64,000 nt of DNA, from assembly GCA_036946405.1 (NCBI GenBank), contig JAQIJC010000001.1, forward strand, positions 2,177,001 to 2,241,000. The letters are read 5' to 3'. The notes under the pieces are model-generated. The model had not been told where the DNA came from. It made no database searches and saw only the letters and a program-made list of their open reading frames with translations. Position 1 is the first letter of the stretch. Each line of letters starts with the position of its first letter. Positions 39,322 to 48,566 of this stretch are shown here, one piece after another. The position numbers and the translations under genes were made by a program. The stretch comes from Sphingomonas phyllosphaerae (GTDB lineage: Bacteria > Pseudomonadota > Alphaproteobacteria > Sphingomonadales > Sphingomonadaceae).

Positions 39322-40671
39322 ATGTCGAGCCGCAAGATCGCCGTCGTCGTCCTCGCCGCGGGCAAGGGCACCCGCATGAAATCCGACCTGCACAAGGTGC
39401 TGCACCCGATCGCCGGGCGACCGATGCTGCTGCACCTGCTCGCCTCCGCCGCGACGCTGTCGCCGGAGCGGACGGTGGTGGTGACCGGCGCAGGGCGCGA
39501 GCAGGTCGAGGCGGCGGTGACGCCGCTCGGCGCGCAGATCGCGGTCCAGGCCGAACAGCTCGGCACCGGCCATGCGGTGATGCAGGCGCGCGCGGCGCTG
39601 GCGGGGTTCGCGGGCGACGTGCTGATCCTCTATGGCGACGTGCCGCTGGTGCGCGCCGAGACGATGCGGGCGATGATCGCGCGGCTCGACGCCGCGGATG
39701 CGCCCGCCGTCGTAGTGCTGGGATTCCGGCCCGCCGACGCCGGGGCCTATGGGCGGCTGATCGTCGCCGAGGGTGGCGACCGGCTGGAAAAGATCGTCGA
39801 ATATAAGGACGCCGATGTCGCAGAGCGAGCGGTAACCCTGTGCAATTCCGGGCTGATGGCGGCGCGCGGGGAGTTGCTGTTCGACCTGCTGGAGCGGCTC
39901 GGCAACGACAATGCGGCGGGCGAATATTATCTGACCGACGTCGTCGAGCTGTCGGGTGCGGCGGTGGTGGTCGAGGCGAGCGCCGACGAGGTGACCGGCG
40001 TCAACAGCCGCGGCGAACTCGCGGCGGTCGAGGCGATGTGGCAACAGGCGCGCCGCGCGCAGGCGATGGCGGACGGCGCGACGCTGATCGCACCGGAAAC
40101 GGTGTGGTTCGCGCATGATACGCGTTTGGGGCGCGACGTGACGATCGAACCGAACGTGGTGTTCGGCCCCGGGGTGTCGGTCGCCGATGGTGCGACGATC
40201 CGCGCGTTCAGTCATCTGGAAGGCGCGAGCGTGGGCGCGCGCGCGGACGTCGGCCCCTATGCGCGGCTGCGGCCCGGCGCGATGCTGGCGGAGAGCGCCA
40301 AGGTCGGCAATTTCGTCGAGATCAAGAAGGCGCAGGTCGGGGTCGGCGCGAAGGTCAACCATCTGTCGTACATCGGCGATGCCGAGGTCGGCGCGCGCGC
40401 GAACATCGGCGCGGGCACGATCACGTGCAATTATGATGGCTTCTTCAAATATCGCACCGTGATCGGCGAGGGCGCGTTCGTCGGATCGAACAGCGCGCTG
40501 GTCGCGCCGGTGACGGTCGGCGCAGGGGCGGTGGTCGGGGCAGGTTCGGTTGTTGTCCGGGATGTTACCGCGGATTCACTTGCCCTGGCACGCGGTCGGC
40601 AGGAAGAGCGCGAGGGTTGGGCGAAGCGCTTTCGCGATGCGATGACGGCGAAGAAGAAGGGCGACAAGTAA
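39322..40671 (+). CDS. glmU: Bifunctional UDP-N-acetylglucosamine pyrophosphorylase / GlcN-1-P acetyltransferase
   Basis: 449 residues. The N-terminal uridylyltransferase has VLAAGKGTRMKSDLHKVLHP and LYGDVPLV; the C-terminal left-handed beta-helix acetyltransferase has GAGTITCNYDGFFKYRT. Makes UDP-GlcNAc for peptidoglycan and LPS. Directly followed (1 bp) by glmS, which supplies the pathway's glucosamine-6-phosphate, so the two form an operon. Confidence 0.95.
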   Translation: MSSRKIAVVVLAAGKGTRMKSDLHKVLHPIAGRPMLLHLLASAATLSPERTVVVTGAGREQVEAAVTPLGAQIAVQAEQLGTGHAVMQARAALAGFAGDVLILYGDVPLVRAETMRAMIARLDAADAPAVVVLGFRPADAGAYGRLIVAEGGDRLEKIVEYKDADVAERAVTLCNSGLMAARGELLFDLLERLGNDNAAGEYYLTDVVELSGAAVVVEASADEVTGVNSRGELAAVEAMWQQARRAQAMADGATLIAPETVWFAHDTRLGRDVTIEPNVVFGPGVSVADGATIRAFSHLEGASVGARADVGPYARLRPGAMLAESAKVGNFVEIKKAQVGVGAKVNHLSYIGDAEVGARANIGAGTITCNYDGFFKYRTVIGEGAFVGSNSALVAPVTVGAGAVVGAGSVVVRDVTADSLALARGRQEEREGWAKRFRDAMTAKKKGDK

Positions 40672-40672
40672 G

Positions 40673-42496
40673 ATGTGCGGTATCGTCGGTATCCTCGGCC
40701 ATGACGATGTGGCCGATCGCCTGCTCGACGGGCTCAAGCGGCTCGAATATCGTGGTTATGACTCCGCCGGGATCGCGACGATCGTCGATGGCGCGATCGA
40801 GCGGCGGCGCGCGTCGGGCAAGCTGGTCAACCTCGGCAAGGAACTCGCCGCGCATCCGCTGCCCGGCACGACCGGCATCGCACACACGCGCTGGGCGACG
40901 CATGGCGGGCCGACCACCAACAACGCGCACCCCCACGCGACCGACGAAGTTGCGGTTGTTCACAACGGGATTATCGAGAACTTCAAGACGCTGCGTGAGG
41001 AGTTGCAGGCGCGCGGGCGGGTCTTCACCAGCGAGACCGACACCGAGGTCGTCGCGCATCTGATCAGCGAGCAGGTCGAGGGCGGCAAGTCGCCGGTCGA
41101 GGCGGTGCGCGAGGTGCTGCCGCGCCTGCACGGCGCGTTCGCGCTGGCGATTTTGTTTCGCAGCCACCCGGACTTGCTGATCGGCGCGCGGCTCGGCTCG
41201 CCGCTGGTGGTCGGCTATGGCGACGATGAGACGTATCTGGGCTCGGACGCGCTGGCGCTGGCACCGCTGACGCAGCGGATCGCCTATCTGGAAGAGGGCG
41301 ATTGGGTGGTCTGCGCGCGCCACGGCACGCAGGTCTATGATCGCGACAACGTGGCCGTAGAGCGGCCGGTCACGATCTCGGGTGTGACCGGGGCGTTGAT
41401 CGACAAGGGTAATCACCGGCATTTCATGCAGAAGGAGATCTACGAACAGCCGATCGTGGTCGCGCAGACGTTGCGCAGCTACCTCCAGCGGTTCGAGGGC
41501 AAGATCGTGCTGCCGATCCCCGACTTCGACCTGTCGGGCATCAAGCGCGTGACGATCGTGGCGTGTGGAACCAGCTTCTATGCCGGGATGGTCGCCAAAT
41601 ACTGGTTCGAGCAGTTCGCGCGCGTGCCGGTCGATCTCGATGTCGCCAGCGAGTTCCGTTACCGCGCGCCGGTGATGGAAGAGGGCGGATTGTCGTTGTT
41701 TATCAGTCAGTCGGGTGAGACTGCTGACACGCTGGCTGCACTGCGCCACGCCCGGTCGGAGGGGCAGACGATCGCCGTCGTCGTCAACGTGCCGACCAGC
41801 ACGATGGCGCGCGAGGCGGATCTGCTCCTGCCCACCCACGCCGGGCCGGAGATCGGGGTCGCATCGACCAAGGCCTTCTCTTGCCAGCTTTCCGTACTGG
41901 CGGCGCTGGCGGCGAACCTCGCCAAGGCGAAGGGGCGGCTGAGCGAGAGCGAGGAGCGCAGCATCGTGCGGCAGCTCGCCGAGGCACCGGCCGCGATCAA
42001 CGGCGCGCTGGCGTATGACGAGTCGATCGAGGCGATCGCGGGGGTGATCGCGAGTGCGCGCGACGTGCTGTATCTAGGACGCGGCACCGACTATCCGCTG
42101 GCGCTGGAAGGGGCGTTGAAACTCAAGGAAATCAGCTACATCCACGCCGAAGGTTATGCGGCGGGCGAGATGAAGCATGGGCCGATCGCGTTGATCGACG
42201 AGAATGTTCCCGTTGTGGTGATCGCCCCTTCCGGGCCGTTGTTCGACAAGACCGTCAGCAATATGCAGGAAGTGCAGGCGCGTGGCGGAAAAGTTCTGCT
42301 CATCAGCGATTACGACGGGGTCGAGGCGGCGGGCGATGGCTGTGTCGCGACGATCACCATGCCCAAGGTCCATCCGCTGATCGCGCCGATCGTCTATGCG
42401 GTGCCGGTGCAGCTACTTGCCTATCACGTGGCGGTCGCGAAGGGGACGGACGTCGACCAGCCGCGCAACCTCGCGAAAAGCGTAACGGTCGAATAA
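40673..42496 (+). CDS. glmS: Glutamine--fructose-6-phosphate aminotransferase (isomerizing)
   Basis: 607 residues, normal length. The N-terminal glutaminase has catalytic Cys2 (MCGIVGILG) and THGGPTTNNAHPH; then two SIS sugar-isomerase domains with CGTSFYAGMVAKYW, SQSGETADTLAALR and the C-terminal LAKSVTVE. Converts fructose-6-phosphate and glutamine to glucosamine-6-phosphate. In E. coli GlmS is controlled via RapZ; a RapZ homologue with an altered P-loop is at 10750 here. Confidence 0.96.
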   Translation: MCGIVGILGHDDVADRLLDGLKRLEYRGYDSAGIATIVDGAIERRRASGKLVNLGKELAAHPLPGTTGIAHTRWATHGGPTTNNAHPHATDEVAVVHNGIIENFKTLREELQARGRVFTSETDTEVVAHLISEQVEGGKSPVEAVREVLPRLHGAFALAILFRSHPDLLIGARLGSPLVVGYGDDETYLGSDALALAPLTQRIAYLEEGDWVVCARHGTQVYDRDNVAVERPVTISGVTGALIDKGNHRHFMQKEIYEQPIVVAQTLRSYLQRFEGKIVLPIPDFDLSGIKRVTIVACGTSFYAGMVAKYWFEQFARVPVDLDVASEFRYRAPVMEEGGLSLFISQSGETADTLAALRHARSEGQTIAVVVNVPTSTMAREADLLLPTHAGPEIGVASTKAFSCQLSVLAALAANLAKAKGRLSESEERSIVRQLAEAPAAINGALAYDESIEAIAGVIASARDVLYLGRGTDYPLALEGALKLKEISYIHAEGYAAGEMKHGPIALIDENVPVVVIAPSGPLFDKTVSNMQEVQARGGKVLLISDYDGVEAAGDGCVATITMPKVHPLIAPIVYAVPVQLLAYHVAVAKGTDVDQPRNLAKSVTVE

Positions 42497-42498
42497 GG

Positions 42499-43941
42499 CT
42501 AGCGGAAATGCAGCACGCCGTCGTCGAGGCGGCTGCGCATCGTCAGTGCGTCGCGGACGTAATTTTGCTGGACCCGCCATGGAACGCGCTTGCCCTGGCG
42601 GGGCAGCCATTCGGCAACGCGTTGAATATAGCCGGAATTGAGGTCGAGAATCGGGGTGGTGGCTTCCTCCGCGGCTTGCGGCACGGGGGTGGCGATGGTC
42701 GTGCCGGTGGCGTCCATGTGGTCGAGCAGGCGGGCGACGAAGCGGGCGCTGAGGTCGCTGCGCAATGTCCAGGACGCGTTGGTGTAACCCGTTGAAAAGG
42801 CCATGTTTGGGACGTCGCTGACCATCGCGCCCTTGTAGACGAGGTGGCGGTGGAGATCGATCGGGCGGCCGTCGACGGAGAGAGTGGCGCCGCCCATCAG
42901 CTTCAGGCGTAGGCCGGTGGCGGTGACGATCAGGTCGGCGGGGAGAATGTCGCCTGATGTCAGGGTGATACCGTTCGCCGTGAAGCGGTCGATCGTGTCG
43001 GTGACGATCGCCGCGCGGCCGTCGCGCAGGACGGTGAACAGGTCGCTGTCGGGCACGAGGCACAGCCGCTGGTCCCATGGATTGTACTTCGGCGTCAGAT
43101 GCTTGGCGACGTCATAGCCGTCGCCGAGGGCGGTGCGTTGTTGCTTGGCGATCTGGCGCTTGACCAGCTCCGGCCGGCGGCGGGCGAGGGTGTAGCTGCC
43201 GATGCCGTAAGCGATGCTTTTCCAGCGGGTTAGCGTATCGGCCAGCCGCGCGGGGAGGATGCGGTGGAGCGCCGCCCCGACGCGGTCGCGGGCGGGCATC
43301 GCGACGATAAACGTCGGAGAACGCTGGAGCATCGTCACGTGCGCCGCGCCCTGCGCGACGAGGGCGGGGACGAGCGTGACGGCGGTGGCGCCGGAGCCGA
43401 TCACCACCACGCGTTGCCCGGTGACGGACAGGTTCGCCGGCCATGCCTGCGGGTGCACGATCTTGCCCGAAAATACCCCCATGCCGGGCCATTCCGGGGC
43501 ATGGCCACGCGCATAATCGTAATAGCCGGAGCAGAAAAACAGGAAACGGCACGTTATCTGTGCGAAAGTGCCGTCGACCTCGTAGCGGACGGTCCAGCGC
43601 GCCGCGTCGCTCGACCATTCGGCAGCCGTGACGCGGTGGCGAAAACGGATGTGGTGGTCGATACCGAAGGCGCGCGCGGTGTCGCGGAGGTAGGCGAGGA
43701 TGTCGGCGCCGTCCGCGATCGTCTTCTCGCCGCGCCACGGATGGAACGGGAAGCCGAGCGTCGTCATGTCCGAATCCGAGCGGATGCCGGGATAGCGGAA
43801 CAGGTCCCAGGTGCCGCCGATCGCGTCGCGCGCCTCGAAGATCGCCCAACGCCGGTCGGGGCGATCGTGACCGATGCGGTAGGCCGCGCCGATCCCCGAC
43901 AGGCCGGCGCCGACGATCAGCACGTCGAGATGCTCGTTCAT
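42499..43941 (-). CDS. Flavin-containing monooxygenase, Baeyer-Villiger type
   Basis: 480 residues. FAD-binding GAGLSGIGAAYRI at residues 11-23, then GTWDLFRYPGIRSDSDM, an FMO/BVMO mark, and a second nucleotide motif VIGSGATAVTLVPAL near residue 180. Related enzymes insert oxygen next to ketones or oxidise N and S using NADPH. The fingerprint FxGxxxHxxxW is seen in degenerate form (FSGKIVHPQAWP). Stop lies 2 bp from the glmS stop (convergent). Substrate unknown. Confidence 0.83.
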   Translation of the reverse strand: MNEHLDVLIVGAGLSGIGAAYRIGHDRPDRRWAIFEARDAIGGTWDLFRYPGIRSDSDMTTLGFPFHPWRGEKTIADGADILAYLRDTARAFGIDHHIRFRHRVTAAEWSSDAARWTVRYEVDGTFAQITCRFLFFCSGYYDYARGHAPEWPGMGVFSGKIVHPQAWPANLSVTGQRVVVIGSGATAVTLVPALVAQGAAHVTMLQRSPTFIVAMPARDRVGAALHRILPARLADTLTRWKSIAYGIGSYTLARRRPELVKRQIAKQQRTALGDGYDVAKHLTPKYNPWDQRLCLVPDSDLFTVLRDGRAAIVTDTIDRFTANGITLTSGDILPADLIVTATGLRLKLMGGATLSVDGRPIDLHRHLVYKGAMVSDVPNMAFSTGYTNASWTLRSDLSARFVARLLDHMDATGTTIATPVPQAAEEATTPILDLNSGYIQRVAEWLPRQGKRVPWRVQQNYVRDALTMRSRLDDGVLHFR

Positions 43942-43977
43942 GCCGCCTCCCTTACGGGCGCGGACCGGCGCTTGTCA

Positions 43978-46035
43978 TCACGAGCGCAGGCGGACGCCGA
44001 TCCACAGCGTTCGCGGAGTGGCGCGCTCGACCACGCCGGTGCCGCTGATCCCCGCCTCGACGCGGGCGTCGAAGACGTTTTCGGCGCGCGCCTCGATCGC
44101 GATCCGGCGGGTGAGCGGGAGCGCGGCATAGCCGTCGAGCGTCGTCGCGGCGGCGAGGGTGCGGCTGTTCTGGTCGTCCTCGAATTGCGCGGCGCTGTGG
44201 CGGAGCGTCGCCGAGAGCGCGGCGTCCTGTTGCCGCCAGCCGAGTGCGGCCGAAACCAGATCGCGCGGGGTCTGCGCCGGGCGGAGGTCGTCGAGCGGGG
44301 CGGCGCTGCCCGAGGCGCGGACGTGCGGATTGACGTGGCTCCACGAGGCGCTGGCGAACCATGGGCCGTGGTCCCAGCGCGCATCCAGCTCGACGCCGGT
44401 CGACTCGATCGCATCTAGGTTCTGGCGCACGCGGTAGGTGCCGCCGGCCGCGACGAAGCCGACGCCGGGGAAGGTGCCGGGGCCACGCCCGGCGGTGACG
44501 TTGCTGATCGCGTCGAAGAGGCGGTTCCAGAACAGGGTGCCGGTCAGGCTGACCCCGCCGACCGGCACCAGGGTCACGCCGCCGTCGACGCCGGTCAGCC
44601 GCTCGGGCGAGAGCAAGGCGTTGGCGGCGACCGCGTCGGTGCCGACGCGGAACGGCCGGTAGAGTTCGTTGAGCGTCGGCAGCCGCCAGCCGCGATAGGC
44701 GGAGGTGCGCAGCGTCAGCGGCGGCGCGATCGTCCACGCCGCCCCGGCACGCCCGGTCCATTCGGTCCCCGAGCGGTCGGCGAAGTCGCTGGTGGTCAGC
44801 GCTGCGCCGTTGACGAGCGCGGTCTCGCGCAGGCGGCCGTCGGTCAGCTGCCAGCGATCGACGCGCCCGCCGAGCGTCAGCGTCAGCGCACCGGCGGTCA
44901 GCGTGCCGTCGCCGAACACGCCCCAGTTGCGCGCCGCGCCGCCCGCGACGCGGCGGCGGGTCGGGAGGCCGGCGACATAGGTATAGAGTTCCTGCGTCCG
45001 CCCGTCGACGCGGCGGATGTCGGCGCCGAAGCGCAGGTCGCGCCCGGTGCCAAGCCGCGGCGCCAGCTCGATCCGGCCGCCGACGCCGGTCGCCGGCGTG
45101 TTGTACTGGTCGAGCGTCTGCGTCGCGGTCTGGCGCGCGGCATCGACGCTTGCGAATTGCGACGCGAAGGCGCGGGTCTGGAGATAGGCGAGCGCCGACC
45201 AGCCGAGCGCACCGCGCCCGACGAAGCGCAGGCTGGCGTCGGCGCCCTCGCTGCGGTTGGTGGTGAAGGCGGTGCCGCGCGCGCGCGTGTCGGTGAAGCC
45301 GGAGACGTTGGCCTGCACCTCGGTCGAGGGCGCGACGGTGACGACGGTGCGCGCGGCGGCGGAGAATTGCTCATAGGGCGCGGGGCGGTCGGCGGGGCCG
45401 CGCTGCGCGGCGACGGTGGGGATGAAGCCGTCGCCGCGCGCATAAGCGGCAGAGAGTGTCGCGAAGCCCGCGCCGCGTTCGAGCAGCGCCGAGGCGGTGG
45501 CGTCGAGGGCGTTGCGGCTGCCATAGACGAGGTCGGCGGCGAGCGCCGGCTGGTCGCGCGGGCCGCCGCTGTCGATCTCGACCGTGCCCGCCAGCGCGCC
45601 CGGGCCGAAATAGCCGCTGCCGCCGCCGCGCGTGACGCGGATCGCGCCGATCCGGTCGGTGGCATAAGCGGGGAACGGCACCCAGCCGCCGAATGGATCG
45701 GTCTGCGGCACGCCGTCGAGGATCAGCAACGCGCGGCTGGAGGCATTGCCGCCGACCCCGCGCAGCGAGATGCCCTGACTGGTGGGGTTGGCCGAGCGCG
45801 AATCGGCGCGGCGGAATTGCTGGAGCCCGGCGACGTCGGCGAGGACGCCTTCAAGGCGGTTGCTGGCGTTCTCGCGGATGCGCGCGGCGTCGAGTGTCAC
45901 GACCGACGCGGCCTTGTCGCCCGGTCGCGGCGAAAGGCCGCGGCCGCGCACGACCACCTCCTCGCCCTCCTGCGCGGCGGCCGGCGTGGTGAGCGTGCCG
46001 GCGAGCAGCAGGGCGGTGGACAGGCGTTTCATCAT
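43978..46035 (-). CDS. TonB-dependent outer-membrane receptor
   Basis: 685 residues. Signal peptide (MMKRLSTALLLAGTLTTPAAA), an N-terminal plug domain with VVTLDAARIRENASNRLEG, QGISLRGVGGNASSRALLIL and DGVPQTDPFGGW, then a 22-strand-type barrel with NELYRPFRVGTDA (late TonB-box-containing receptor mark) and terminal WIGVRLRS. It is of the vitamin B12/siderophore receptor type by length. It neighbours an exported esterase in the same direction, so it may import a carbohydrate- or ester-linked ligand; this is inference. Confidence 0.85.
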   Translation of the reverse strand: MMKRLSTALLLAGTLTTPAAAQEGEEVVVRGRGLSPRPGDKAASVVTLDAARIRENASNRLEGVLADVAGLQQFRRADSRSANPTSQGISLRGVGGNASSRALLILDGVPQTDPFGGWVPFPAYATDRIGAIRVTRGGGSGYFGPGALAGTVEIDSGGPRDQPALAADLVYGSRNALDATASALLERGAGFATLSAAYARGDGFIPTVAAQRGPADRPAPYEQFSAAARTVVTVAPSTEVQANVSGFTDTRARGTAFTTNRSEGADASLRFVGRGALGWSALAYLQTRAFASQFASVDAARQTATQTLDQYNTPATGVGGRIELAPRLGTGRDLRFGADIRRVDGRTQELYTYVAGLPTRRRVAGGAARNWGVFGDGTLTAGALTLTLGGRVDRWQLTDGRLRETALVNGAALTTSDFADRSGTEWTGRAGAAWTIAPPLTLRTSAYRGWRLPTLNELYRPFRVGTDAVAANALLSPERLTGVDGGVTLVPVGGVSLTGTLFWNRLFDAISNVTAGRGPGTFPGVGFVAAGGTYRVRQNLDAIESTGVELDARWDHGPWFASASWSHVNPHVRASGSAAPLDDLRPAQTPRDLVSAALGWRQQDAALSATLRHSAAQFEDDQNSRTLAAATTLDGYAALPLTRRIAIEARAENVFDARVEAGISGTGVVERATPRTLWIGVRLRS

Positions 46036-46058
46036 CGTCCTTGGGGTGGCAGTGCGAG

Positions 46059-47045
46059 TCAGGTCGCCGGTGCCGCGGGGAAAATGCTCAGCCGCGTTGC
46101 AAAAGCGGAGAAGAGCGTCGGCCAGGCCGCCGCCGGCGTGCCCGCGGGCAGGCGGACGCCGAAACCATGGCCGCCCTTGTCGAAGGCGTGCAACTCGGAG
46201 GGGCGCTGTGCGGCGAGCAGCGCCTGATAGAGCGCGAGGCTGTTGGCGATCGGGACGAGCCCGTCGTCACTGGCGTGCGCGAGGAAGATCGGCGCGGTCT
46301 GCGCGTCGACATGACGCTCGACCGAGGCGGCGCGGCGGGCGGCCTCATCGGAGGGGATGCCGAGCAGATTGTCGCGCGAGCCGACATGCGTGAACGGTTC
46401 GGCGAGCGAGACGACCGGGTAGATCAGCCCGGCGAGGTCGGGACGCGCCGACAGCCGGTCGCTGGCGTCGACCGGCGCATAGGTGCGTTCGGCATGGCGG
46501 GTCGCGAGGCTGCCGGCGAGATGCCCGCCGGCCGAGAAGCCGATCACCGCGACGCGTTTCGCATCGACGCCGTAACGCGCGGCATGGGCGCGGATCAGCC
46601 GCAGCCCGCGCTGCGCGTCCTGCAGCGGCACCTGCGCGCGGTCGCGCCAGCCTTCGCCGGGCAGGCGATAGGTAAGGATGAAGCAGGTGACGCCGCGCGC
46701 GGTGAGCCAGCGCGCCTGCTCCTCGCCCTCGTTGTCCCAGGCGAGGAAGCCATAGCCGCCGCCGGGGATCAGCATCACCGCCGCGCCGTTCGGCCGCGCC
46801 GGACGGCGGACGGTGAGCGTCGGCATCGCGATGCCGGTCAGCCAGCGGTCGTTGAAGCCGGGGGTCTTCGAGCGTTGTTCGACCTTGCGGGTCGGCAGCG
46901 TGGCGGGTGCGCCGGGTGGCGAGGCGGGCCAGAGCGGCAGCGTCTCGTCGCCTGCTTGCGCGGCGACGATCGCGGGCGCGAGCGGGGCAGCGGCAAGTGC
47001 GGCGAGCAGCGCGCGGCGGGTGGGGGCGTCGATCGTCGCGGCCAT
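46059..47045 (-). CDS. Exported alpha/beta-hydrolase esterase (copy 1)
   Basis: 328 residues. A twin-arginine-like signal (PTRRALLAALAAAPLAPAIV) suggests Tat export. The alpha/beta-hydrolase core has the oxyanion-hole segment MLIPGGGYGFLAWDNEGEE, nucleophile GFSAGGHLAG, acidic residue in HASDDGLVPI and His in GGHGFG. This is the acetyl-xylan/feruloyl-esterase-like group. A second member with the same YRLPGEGW and VPLQDAQR phrases is at 50221. It lies 23 bp upstream of the TonB-dependent receptor gene and is probably cotranscribed with it. Confidence 0.82.
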   Translation of the reverse strand: MAATIDAPTRRALLAALAAAPLAPAIVAAQAGDETLPLWPASPPGAPATLPTRKVEQRSKTPGFNDRWLTGIAMPTLTVRRPARPNGAAVMLIPGGGYGFLAWDNEGEEQARWLTARGVTCFILTYRLPGEGWRDRAQVPLQDAQRGLRLIRAHAARYGVDAKRVAVIGFSAGGHLAGSLATRHAERTYAPVDASDRLSARPDLAGLIYPVVSLAEPFTHVGSRDNLLGIPSDEAARRAASVERHVDAQTAPIFLAHASDDGLVPIANSLALYQALLAAQRPSELHAFDKGGHGFGVRLPAGTPAAAWPTLFSAFATRLSIFPAAPAT

Positions 47046-47136
47046 GCTATCTCTCTCCGAGGATTATTGCGCTTCGCTTAGGGTTTGTGTGGGGTTGCAA
47101 CAAGGTGGTGGCATCGGTTTCCCTCGCGCCTGGACA

Positions 47137-47303
47137 GGGGAGAGGGATAGCGAAGCTTGCCAGCCCGCTGGCTAGCGTAGCTAGGGTGAGGGGTCGAGCG
47201 AGCCCGGCGGGCTCGCGCGCTCGCATCCGCGAGCGCTCACCCCTCACCCAGCTCCGACTAAGACTTTGCTGCGCAAAGCCTAAGTCTGCGCAACCCTCTC
47301 CCC
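47137..47303. repeat. Large nested palindromic unit between esterase and LacI genes
   Basis: Outer arms GGGGAGAGGG (47137-47146) and CCCTCTCCCC (47294-47303), inner arms GGGTGAGGGGT (47184-47194) and ACCCCTCACCC (47239-47249), and a central GC hairpin. It fills most of the 357-bp gap 47046-47403; no gene is seen there. A smaller relative of the outer arms is at 60039-60061. Confidence 0.65.
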
Positions 47304-47403
47304 TCTGCGAGGGGCGAGGGCAGAAGACACTCACCTGTGAACGCTATCATCAAAATGTGCGGGAGTGACTTACCTGCGGCAAGGTTGATGCTAAGCAGGG
47401 CGG

Positions 47404-48474
47404 ATGACGGGGGAGAGACGCAAGCGACGCTCGGGCGTGCCGACGATCGCCGATGTGGCACAGCTGGCCGGCGTGTCGCAGATGACGGTGTCGCGCGTCA
47501 TCAATGCCGAGGGCAATGTCCGCGCCGAAACACGCGACGCCGTCAATGCGGCGATCCGGCAACTCGATTATTCGCCCAACCCGGCGGCGCGGCGGCTGGC
47601 GGGCGCGGCGCAGCTGCGGATCGGGCTGCTGTTCAGCAATCCCAGCGAATCGTATCTGAGCGCCTTCCTGCTCGGCAGCCTCGATCAGGCGGGGCGGTCC
47701 GACATCCAGTTGATCGTGCAGAAATGCGAGCTGGACGATCATGAGGGCGATGTCGCGGCGCGGTTGATCGCGGGCGGGATCGACGGCGTGATCCTGCCGC
47801 CGCCCTTGTGCGATTCGCCGGTGGTGCTCGACGTGCTGCTGGCGGCGGGGATTCCGACCGTCGCGGTGGCGACCAGCGCGCCGCCGCCGCAGGTCGGCGC
47901 GGTGGCGATCGACGACCGCGGCGCGGCGGCGGCGATGACCGCGCATCTGCTCGCGCTGGGGCATCGCCGGATCGGCTTCATCCGCGGCAACGACAATATC
48001 CATGCCAGCGCCGAGCGGCTGGCGGGCTATCGCGCCGCCCTGATCGCGGCGGGGCAGGCGCCCGACGACGCGCTGGTCGCGAACGGGCTGTTCGATTACC
48101 GCTCCGGGCTGGTCGCCGCCGAGCGGTTGCTCGACATGGCCGAGCCGCCGACCGCGATCTTCGCAAGCAACGACGATATGGCGGCGGCGTCGGTGGCGGT
48201 GGCGCATCGCCGCGGGCTGGACGTGCCGCGCGACCTGACGGTGTGCGGGTTCGACGATAGCGCGCTGGCGACGACGATCTGGCCCGAGCTGACCACGATC
48301 CGCCAGCCGATCGCGGACATGAGCCGCGCGGCGATCGAGCTGCTGGCCGGTATGCTGTCCGAGCGTCGCGAGGCGGGACGCGGTGCGGCGAAGCAGGTGA
48401 CGCTGGACTATACGCTGGTGCGGCGGGGGTCCGACGCGCCGCCGCGCCCGGCTGCCGCCGAACGGGGTCGCTGA
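47404..48474 (+). CDS. LacI-family transcriptional regulator
   Basis: 356 residues. The N-terminal helix-turn-helix (TIADVAQLAGVSQMTVSRV, about residues 15-33) with hinge YSPNPAARRLAG is followed by a periplasmic-binding-protein-like effector domain. Ligands are usually sugars. It is divergent from the esterase-receptor pair and upstream of the AsnB-like gene, so it probably controls this local cluster. Operator sites are not clear by eye. Confidence 0.85.
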   Translation: MTGERRKRRSGVPTIADVAQLAGVSQMTVSRVINAEGNVRAETRDAVNAAIRQLDYSPNPAARRLAGAAQLRIGLLFSNPSESYLSAFLLGSLDQAGRSDIQLIVQKCELDDHEGDVAARLIAGGIDGVILPPPLCDSPVVLDVLLAAGIPTVAVATSAPPPQVGAVAIDDRGAAAAMTAHLLALGHRRIGFIRGNDNIHASAERLAGYRAALIAAGQAPDDALVANGLFDYRSGLVAAERLLDMAEPPTAIFASNDDMAAASVAVAHRRGLDVPRDLTVCGFDDSALATTIWPELTTIRQPIADMSRAAIELLAGMLSERREAGRGAAKQVTLDYTLVRRGSDAPPRPAAAERGR

Positions 48475-48566
48475 ACCGCACCGCGCGTGATAGCGCGCGG
48501 CGGTCATCGGTGACGGGCGTGGAGATATGACGGTGCGTGACGGCGTGGCAGCGGGGCGCGGCTGAG

